The translations under genes were made by a program, and so were the position numbers. From Vigna angularis (taxonomy: Eukaryota > Streptophyta > Magnoliopsida > Fabales > Fabaceae), in assembly GCF_016808095.1 (NCBI RefSeq), contig NC_068971.1, positions 18,464,501 to 18,528,500 of the forward strand: 64,000 nucleotides of DNA, in the 5' to 3' direction. A model generated the notes under the pieces. It was not told the origin of the DNA and searched no databases. It saw only the letters and a list, made by a program, of their open reading frames with translations. Position 1 is the stretch's first letter, and each line of letters begins with the position of its first letter. Below are positions 56,718 through 64,000 of this stretch, in pieces.

Positions 56718-58351
56718 TGTTGAGGCCCAATTTAACTTGTTAGCCGTTGCTAGGACTCGGGTTCAGCCCCCAAATCCTTGGCAACGGCACTAAAAACTTG
56801 TTAGCTCAAAAAATACTCGTTGGGCTCGATTTCGGCAAGTGCACCGAATCGTTCAAGTAATAAACCGGTAAGACCGGGTATCGTTTTCCCAAGAGACTCG
56901 TAATACTAGAGAATTGTGCGATTAACAACTCATATAGACTCAATAACATAACATCAATATACAGAACAAGTGCAGAAATATAAATTCATACATAATTACA
57001 AGGTTGGACTTTGGTATTGAAGGCACTTGAAAATGGAAAAGACTAGAAATGGTATGAAATGACATTGCTAAGGTTAGTTTTCACCAATGCACTCTTGTGT
57101 ATAACCAATTTTATCTCCTCTCTATCAATTTACTAAAGTCAATCCACTAAAACACTCTAGCCCTAATTCCTTAGGTGAAAGAGCCTAGGTTTTCCTTATC
57201 AAATCCCAATTCCTTGGCAATCTAACAAGCAAAACCCGCATTAAAGAGCTGGGATCTAAGACAACATGTGAATCATCTTCCATTCCTAGAATCAATGACC
57301 CACAAGGACTCCTATTTCAGTTCCGGGTTTCATCTTACGTTCCCATAATCCATAAAACCCCAAAATCAAGTCATGAACGTTCCCATTACATGCAAGCTTT
57401 AAGATCGGAAACAAGAATACTAGCAATTGATAGAAAAGGCATATATAAATTCAAATCATTCAACAATTACACAAGGATTCAAAGGCTACAACTAATCCCA
57501 ACAAGATGGGTTTGGTTCTCCATTTTCATGGAGAACCCTAAGCTTACAAACATGGAAGATGGAAGAAGAAGGAGACCCAAAGTAAGAGGAGGAGATGTTC
57601 CCACAAGCTCCTCACGCCCTCCATGAGCTCCAGCCGTGAAATCGCGCCTCCAAATGACCAAAGACCCTTTCCCCTTCGCGTTTTAGGGTTAAATAAGCTG
57701 TCTGCCACATCAGTAAAAGTCGCGCCCGGGCGCCCTCTGTCAGTCGCGCCCGAGCGCGAAGCTCTCGCAAAAATTCAAATCTGGCGAAAAGTCGCGCCCG
57801 GGCGCCCCTCTGTTTTCGCGCCCGAGCGCGAGCCTCTCGCATTTGGACGAACGTCCTTCAATCTGGCCGAGCGTCCTCTTTCCTGGACGAGCGTCCTCCT
57901 GGCTGGGACGAGCGTTCTGGACGAGCGTCCTCTCTGCAATTTGGACGAGCGTCCTCTGCCTAGCTGGACGAGCGTCCACTTCTGCCTGGCTGGACGAGCG
58001 CCCTCTGCCTTGGACGAACGTCCTCTCCTCTGGACGAGCGTCCTCTTCTCTGGACGAACGTCCACTGTCCTGGGACGAGCGTCCTCCTTCCTGGACGAAC
58101 GTCCTTGCACTGCTGATGGCATTTCTTCGTGCTAATTTCTTGGTCCAGTTCTATAGTTTGTTGGAGAGTCTTCCAAGCTCATTTTTAGCTACAAAACAAG
58201 GGATTATTGATGAAAGTACATCAAGGTAGCCAAAAACACAAATATTTAGAAAACAAGACAAAAGAAGAGGATTAAGCAAGTTATAAGTAAGAAAGGAGTT
58301 GATTTTGCCACTAAAATGATGCTTAAAATATGGTATAATTTAGCATTATCA
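56718..58351 (-). repeat. 3' LTR of K
   Basis: Minus-strand TGATAATGC...CCTCAACA. U3 carries GGACGAGCGTCC-type motifs (about 57843-58110) and GCGCCCGGGCGC palindromes (57722-57733 and nearby to 57835). Frames across this GC-rich zone are artefacts of the motif repeats. Confidence 0.93.
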
Positions 58352-59668
58352 AAATACCCCCAAACTTACAACTTTGCTTGTCCTCAAGCAAAAGTACTTC
58401 TCCTAGCAAACAATTCAATCACAATGGTCTAGCAACTCAAGCATAGTTTCAATCAAATAAACAAAATCAATCGTGCTTGCTCAACTTATAAATCACATTC
58501 AAGAGACAATATAGTCTTAGCAAGCTAAACTTCAATCATGGTGCTAACAGTTCAAAATCAAAAGATAGATGCAAATGATAGATCAACAAACATGGCAAGT
58601 TGTTTTCAATGAGTGCATGGAACCAATCCTCACCAAAGAAAGTGTTTCACTCAAGCACAATGGTGTATAAGGATGTGTGTCTAACTCTCAAATATCACAA
58701 TGTTACACAAATCAACTTTGCCTTTCGTTTCAACAATTTCAAACACATTAACAAGCAAGTAACATCACAAGGACTTTGATTGGCTTGTATTGTGGCTGGG
58801 CTAAGAAGAAAAATTGGTTTTTCTAGACAACAAAGCACCCTGAGATAAGAGACCAAACAGTTTAATTCATGATATAGCATAATATCTCTTTTTCTCCAAA
58901 ATTGAATAAACCACTCTCAACTTATTTCCCAACTCTTTTTCATTGAATTCATGTTTTTGTCTTTCTTCTTCTCCTTTCTTTTTCTTTCTTTTTACTCAAC
59001 TTATTGTTTTTCTCAATGCTCTCCTTTTGACAAGAACTCCCCCAAACTTAGACCATTCTCCTCACTCTAACATATATGTTCATCTCAACTCAAGGTAAGG
59101 AGGTTAAGGATTTTTCAATAAGCTTAAAGTTTCGGGAATGAGAAAGTTTTCTTTAAGGTTCAAAGGTTTAGCATTGGCTTTTAGGCTCAAAATGTAGAAG
59201 AGGTGGAAGAACAAGATGGCCTTGATCATTTGTAACATGCAAGTAACTAGTTCAAATAGAGAAACTCAGGCAAAATCAACTGTGATTCCAAAGTAATAAC
59301 ATTCAGCAATAAACTCTGAGGCACAACATCTCACAGGTTTACTCAGGGTTCCAAAATTTGATAAACATCATGCCAAGAATATTGATCACAATTAAAACCA
59401 AGCATCTATCTAAACAGATACAAGCAACCATAATCTCTATCCAACAAGCTCAACCACATAATCTCAATCAGATTTTCAAAACAATTCTCATGGATAAAGA
59501 GCAAGCACAAGAGATTTGTATTCAATTCAAGCATAACAAATGATTCACTCAAATCACCAGACCAATTGCACAAGAACTATCCACTAGGCAAGTCAAAAAG
59601 AAGAAATCCAAATTCAAAAAAACTGAAAGCAAATAAAAACTGGAAATTAAACTGAAAAACCGATCAAA
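58352..59668 (-). other. 3' non-coding region of K
   Basis: Polypurine tract (plus strand AAATACCCCCAAACT, 58352-58366), conserved block (about 58766-58850) and pyrimidine-rich loop near 58940-59025 flanked by partial CATTGA/TCAATG arms. No gene. Confidence 0.7.
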
Positions 59669-59896
59669 ATGGACTCTTTGCATCTCCAGCAGTGTAGGAG
59701 ACTAGCTTCACTTTCATCTGAAACATCTTCCTCCAACAGTAGCTTATACTCCGCAACTGCTCCACCTCCCCCATCAGTAGGGGCCTGGCCCCCAGGCCAT
59801 GCTACACGAGCAGCAAAATCTTCATTTCATATGGTGCTTAACTCACGCATGCCTCAAAGGTTGGCCACTGGTGGTTTTAAACTCTTTAATTCCTAA
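59669..59896 (-). pseudogene. K relic of the ORF2 C-terminus
   Basis: A minus-strand frame at about 59702-59820 reads VAWPGGQAPTDGGG and then an acidic stretch (LLLEEDVSDESEAS). It corresponds to the VVAWPEEP...acidic segment of B ORF2. Short and diverged. It contains a TACTGATG loop closed by CCCC/GGGG at 59768-59783. Confidence 0.5.
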
Positions 59897-60204
59897 GGAA
59901 GATCTTATCCTGTAACAAGAAAGCTCAAAGCAAACTTAGTATCTCATAGTCAACAACTGAAGAGAAGAATCCATAAAACAAACTAAAAGAAAGATGCACA
60001 AGAAAGCAAAGAAACAAGACAAAGAAATCCAAAACAAACAAAGACAAAAGTACAAGAACAAAGAGGGAAGTCTTAGAATTAAGCTTCCCAAAGGTACAAC
60101 AACACAAAAAGGGGTAACAACACATCAAAAGGAGTGTGTGAAAGAGTGCAAAAGAATGGTAAACTCATCATAAATCAAGAAAAAAAACAAAAAGTGCAGA
60201 ACCA

Positions 60205-60415
60205 GAATTTTTGGTGTTGGGCGCCCCTGGTGCAGCTCGCGCTCGGGCGCCCCTCAGCAGGGGGCGCTTGGGCGCCACTGGTGCATTGCGCGCTCGGGCG
60301 CCCCTCAGCAGGGGGCGCTTGGGCGCCACTCGGTCAAGTTGGTGCAGGATGGCCCTCGTGCAGCTAGCGCTCGGGCGCCCCTCAGCAGGGGGCGCTTGGG
60401 CGCCATATCAGTTTT
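60205..60415. promoter_or_regulatory. GGGCGCCC array inside K
   Basis: Repeated GGGCGCC and GCGCTCGGGCGC / GCGCTTGGGCGC palindromes separated by CCTCAGCAGGG. The position matches the internal ORF2 promoter of B, D, A and F, although I see no clear TATA box. Confidence 0.5.
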
Positions 60416-60429
60416 CTGCATAATGCAGA

Positions 60430-61250
60430 TTTCTGCGAAATTGGCCACTCACCATGTGATTTTTGGTTCTAGACCTTCATTCAATGCACTCACACACCAA
60501 ACAAGCTAAAACTAACCTAATACACTTATACAAACCACAAAAACAACATTACAACTCAAAAATCACAAAAATTCAAAACTACACAAACATGCAAAACATA
60601 AGCTACAAATACACAAAACACAAAAATCACACAAACACAAGTAAAAAGGGTAAGAAATTTGGGTTGCCTCCCAAAAGCGTTTGTTTAACGTCATTAGCTT
60701 GACGGATTACTCAATGAAGTGCAGATTTTGATGTTGGTGTGCTCCTTCCACCAACTCTTCTTGAACCACTTTGTAGCCACCAAATCAACTCTCAAAGCTT
60801 AATTTCTTCTTTTTAGCCCTTCCACTACCTTGACATCTTCAAACACTCAATCCTCTTGATCAAATTTTGCTTGCTAGGCTTGAGTTCTTTGTCTCTCATC
60901 CAAGGGTGGTGGTGACTAGTCTTTCTCTTTTCCTTCTCCCTTTCTTCATCTTTCACTTAGCACTTGGAGCATCTTCAATGAAGGGAGAATTTTGGGCAGC
61001 TTGTAGTGCTCAAGCTAGTTGTCTCCTTGTGTCCTAAACTTCCTTCAATCTCAGGGTCTTCATGATGCTTTTGAGGCTGCAGTCCTCCATGTATGAACAT
61101 CTCCCTGCATATACACTTAGACACAACTAGGCTAAAGCCACAAATTAGCCCAAACAAAACAGAAAATCTATTTACAACAAAAGAGTTAGTTCTATATACA
61201 AAATCAAGTCTACATAAGTTAGAAACCTCACAAAAGTCTAGTATTGACAT
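60430..61250 (-). pseudogene. K relic of the gag tail, stem-loop and surrounding region
   Basis: A minus-strand segment near 60712-60775 reads KKSWWKEHTNI, the equivalent of RSWWENNI at the end of A and B gag. The GGGAGGCAACCC stem-loop follows at 60658-60675 with stem TTTGGG/CCCAAA. The rest to 61250 is leader-like and non-coding. Confidence 0.5.
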
Positions 61251-61253
61251 GAG

Positions 61254-61271
61254 TCCCCGGCAACGGCGCCA
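61254..61271 (-). promoter_or_regulatory. Primer-binding site of K (tRNA-Asp, perfect)
   Basis: The minus strand reads TGGCGCCGTTGCCGGGGA, identical to the tRNA-Asp 3' complement, 6 bp from the 5' LTR. Confidence 0.93.
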
Positions 61272-61277
61272 AAAACT

Positions 61278-62911
61278 TGTTGAGGCCCAATTTAACTTGT
61301 TAGCCGTTGCTAGGACTCGGGTTCAGCCCCCAAATCCTTGGCAACGGCACTAAAAACTTGTTAGCTCAAAAAATACTCGTTGGGCTCGATTTCGGCAAGT
61401 GCACCGAATCGTTCAAGTAATAAACCGGTAAGACCGGGTATCGTTTTCCCAAGAGACTCGTAATACTAGAGAATTGTGCGATTAACAACTCATATAGACT
61501 CAATAACATAACATCAATATACAGAACAAGTGCAGAAATATAAATTCATACATAATTACAAGGTTGGACTTTGGTATTGAAGGCACTTGAAAATGGAAAA
61601 GACTAGAAATGGTATGAAATGACATTGCTAAGGTTAGTTTTCACCAATGCACTCTTGTGTATAACCAATTTTATCTCCTCTCTATCAATTTACTAAAGTC
61701 AATCCACTAAAACACTCTAGCCCTAATTCCTTAGGTGAAAGAGCCTAGGTTTTCCTTATCAAATCCCAATTCCTTGGCAATCTAACAAGAAAAACCCGCA
61801 TTAAAGAGTTGGGATCTAAGACAACATGTGAATCATCTTCCATTCCTAGAATCAATGACCCACAAGGACTCCTATTTCAGTTCCGGGTTTCATCTTACGT
61901 TCCCATAATCCATAAAACCCCAAAATCAAGTCATGAACGTTCCCATTACATGCAAGCTTTAAGATCGGAAACAAGAATACTAGCAATTGATAGAAAAGGC
62001 ATATATAAATTCAAATCATTCAAAAATTACACAAGGATTCAAAGGCTACAACTAATCCCAACAAGATGGGTTTGGTTCTCCATTTTCATGGAGAACCCTA
62101 AGCTTACAAACATGGAAGATGGAAGAAGAATGAGACCCAAAGTAAGAGGAGGAGATGTTCCCACAAGCTCCTCACGCCCTCCATGAGCTCCAGCCGTGAA
62201 ATCGCGCCTCCAAATGACCAAAGACCCTTTCCCCTTCGCGTTTTAGGGTTAAATAAGTTGTCTGCCACATCAGTAAAAGTCGCGCCCGGGCGCCCTCTGT
62301 CAGTCGCGCCCGAGCGCGAAGCTCTCGCAAAAATTCAAATCTGGCGAAAAGTCGCGCCCGGGCGCCCCTCTGTTTTCGCGCCCGAGCGCGAGCCTCTCGC
62401 ATTTGGACGAACGTCCTTCAATCTGGCCGAGCGTCCTCTTTCCTGGACGAGCGTCCTCCTGGATGGGACGAGCGTTCTGGACGAGCGTCCTCTCTGCAAT
62501 TTGGACGAGCGTCCTCTGCCTAGCTGGACGAGCGTCCACTTCTGCCTGGCTGGACGAGCGCCCTCTGCCTTGGACGAACGTCCTCTCCTCTGGACGAGCG
62601 TCCTCTTCTCTGGACGAACGTCCACTGTCCTGGGACGAGCGTCCTCCTTCCTGGACGAACGTCCTTGCACTGCTGATGGCATTTCTTCGTGCTAATTTCT
62701 TGGTCCAGTTCTATAGTTTGTTGGAGAGTCTTCCAAGCTCATTTTTAGCTACAAAACAAGGGATTATTGATGAAAGTACATCAAGGTAGCCAAAAACACA
62801 AATATTTAGAAAACAAGACAAAAGAAGAGGATTAAGCAAGTTATAAGTAAGAAAGGAGTTGATTTTGCCACTAAAATGATGCTTAAAATATGGTATAATT
62901 TAGCATTATCA
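61278..62911 (-). repeat. 5' LTR of K
   Basis: 1634 bp, six substitutions from the 3' LTR (at about 61790, 61809, 62024, 62131, 62258 and 62463). Same motif arrays, at 62282-62395 and 62403-62670. Confidence 0.95.
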
Positions 62912-64000
62912 AGCAGCAACCACGGCCTGGTGACAGCAAGCAAAAAAATGGGGGTGCATCCAGCAGCTGACGTGTCCAAGGTGAATAGGGCATGCTATAT
63001 TAAATGAAAAAAATGATAGGGCTGGAGCGTCAGCCGCCACCCTTTTCTTTTCTGCATTTTCACCTTTGAACATTTTGGGGGGGACATACTTTTAGCTATG
63101 GAGGGCTACGGCTAGACGGAGAGTGAGAGAAAGAGCTCCAGCCACACTTGCTTAGTTCTGTTTTTGGTTGGGAACATTTTCATTTTGAAAGAAAAAAATT
63201 AAACGTGCGAATGTTGTTACGGTGGAATGAAGAAGCTTCACTTTAATTTGATGTTGTTGAATACCGATTGCCATTTTCAATAATTTCTGTTCAAGCATTT
63301 TGTTTTTATTAAAATTTTCATTCTAGCATTTTACTGTGCACGTGGCTCTCGGTTTTATTTTTATTCAGAAGGTGATTGAAAGCGTGGACAGTGATTTCAT
63401 TTGGTGCAGCGGTGCAGCATTATTGGGGTTTTGTTTCTTTTAAAGGAATGAATGGTGTTACATTTGGGAGCAGCACATGCTTTTAGCAAAGTTTATTTTA
63501 TTCTAATGGGAGAAGATAAGCACGTTGACGTGTAAGCTGGAAGCAACATCCTGGAATGAGTCACGGGTCTGGTTGATGAGAGGTGAATGAAATAGGATTT
63601 GTACGTGGAGCATAGAAGATGGAAAATGGTGTGCACGGTGATTTGATTTGGTGGAGGAAATGGTGAAGGAGCTGGAATGCAGGGGAGGCGTGATGGCTGT
63701 TATGTCCAGCAAGAGAAAGCTTCAAAGTTTTGTTTACTGTTCATGTGTTGCTTTTAGTGCTATTTCGATGTGCATTTCATTGTTTCACTTTTTAGATTAA
63801 TCAGTGCATTTAAATATTAGATGTGCTGTGATGCTTACTACTTCATTTTATTTTTATTATTCACGCGCTTTTAAATTTATTATTTCAGTGAAGAAATGGA
63901 GTTGTGCACGGTGCCTTTCATTAATTAGATTAAGATTGCATATTTTCTTTAATTCCAAGTTGCATTCGGCATTCGATGTTTTAGTTAAAGTATTGCATTT

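Larger units (their letters stand above)
56713..62916 (-). mobile_element. Element K: very young, coding-poor non-autonomous LTR element
   Basis: 6194 bp (56718-62911), AGCAG at 56713-56717 and 62912-62916. Both LTRs are 1634 bp and differ at 6 positions. The 2.9-kb internal region has a perfect tRNA-Asp primer-binding site, a gag-tail relic, stem-loop, GC-rich palindrome array, ORF2-tail relic, conserved 3' block and polypurine tract, but no functional ORF. Confidence 0.95.
55821..64000 (+). mobile_element. Element J: long LTR, carries K, runs off the right edge
   Basis: Plus-strand start TGATGAGTCAATATT, very similar to the solo LTR at 4083. J sequence is 55821-56717 and 62917-64000; the 3' end is outside. 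It cuts I. U3 includes a 24-bp minisatellite with GGACGAGCGTCC (56278-56460). No coding sequence is seen, and 62917-64000 is AT-rich LTR sequence without a gene. Confidence 0.7.

Noticed and set aside
56130..56730. Cys/Arg-rich frames of 147-181 codons in J
   Set aside because: The repeat period is a multiple of 3, so all frames over the array stay open; nothing is conserved outside it.
57612..58229. Frames rich in DERPL/GRAS words in the K LTR, repeated at 62172-62789
   Set aside because: Arise from GGACGAGCGTCC repeats on both strands. Both LTRs show them only because the LTRs are near identical.

Overview
This window is plant repeat DNA made of nested LTR retrotransposons. I see no host gene, tRNA or rRNA. 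The elements are Ty3/gypsy: most are Athila/Tat-like with a tRNA-Asp primer-binding site (PBS), and one is a chromovirus resembling the CRM (centromeric) clade. Density, nesting depth and CRM content suggest a pericentromeric region of an angiosperm. A legume such as Vigna or Phaseolus is my impression from sequence flavour, not something I could test.

The nest can be read from 5-bp target-site duplications (TSDs). Element names are mine. The oldest host is G, a minus-strand Athila-like element with an integrase relic, seen at 2762-3460 and 51866-53240. Into G went H (minus; 5' LTR 1497-2761, internal part running off the left edge), D (plus; 3461-51860, TSD AAAAT) and I (LTR starting about 53241). 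D is now 48.4 kb long because it carries a solo LTR (4083-5590, TSD CTCTC) in its 5' LTR, F (plus; 6800-13081, TSD TTGGA), E (minus; about 13403-19496) and A (minus; 21109-47305, TSD TAAAG). A in turn carries C (minus, CRM-like; 23491-31902, TSD ATTAC) and B (minus; 32629-41576, TSD CACAC). On the right, I carries a solo LTR (54312-55800, TSD GTCGC) and is cut by J (plus; from 55821), which carries K (minus; 56718-62911, TSD AGCAG).

A, B, D and F form one non-autonomous family. Where complete, the layout is: LTR, tRNA-Asp PBS, T-rich leader, gag-protease ORF, conserved stem-loop, array of small hairpins, second stem-loop, internal TATA promoter, spliced ORF2 (putative plant transposon protein type with acidic tail), conserved 3' region, polypurine tract, LTR. 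They lack reverse transcriptase, RNase H and integrase, so they must use enzymes from relatives such as G. K is a still smaller derivative with coding relics only, yet its two LTRs differ at just 6 of 1634 positions. C has the only long pol frame; its gag and protease regions are broken.

The most interesting signals are non-coding. (1) Different LTR families carry arrays of short GC-rich dyad-symmetric motifs, each with its own sequence, upstream of the TATA box; the same motif recurs in the internal ORF2 promoter. (2) Two kinds of RNA-like hairpin show compensatory stem changes. (3) Other recurring signals are W-box-like arrays, a terminal LTR hairpin with a GAAA loop, a purine-loop hairpin, and fossil primer-binding sites inside LTR ends.
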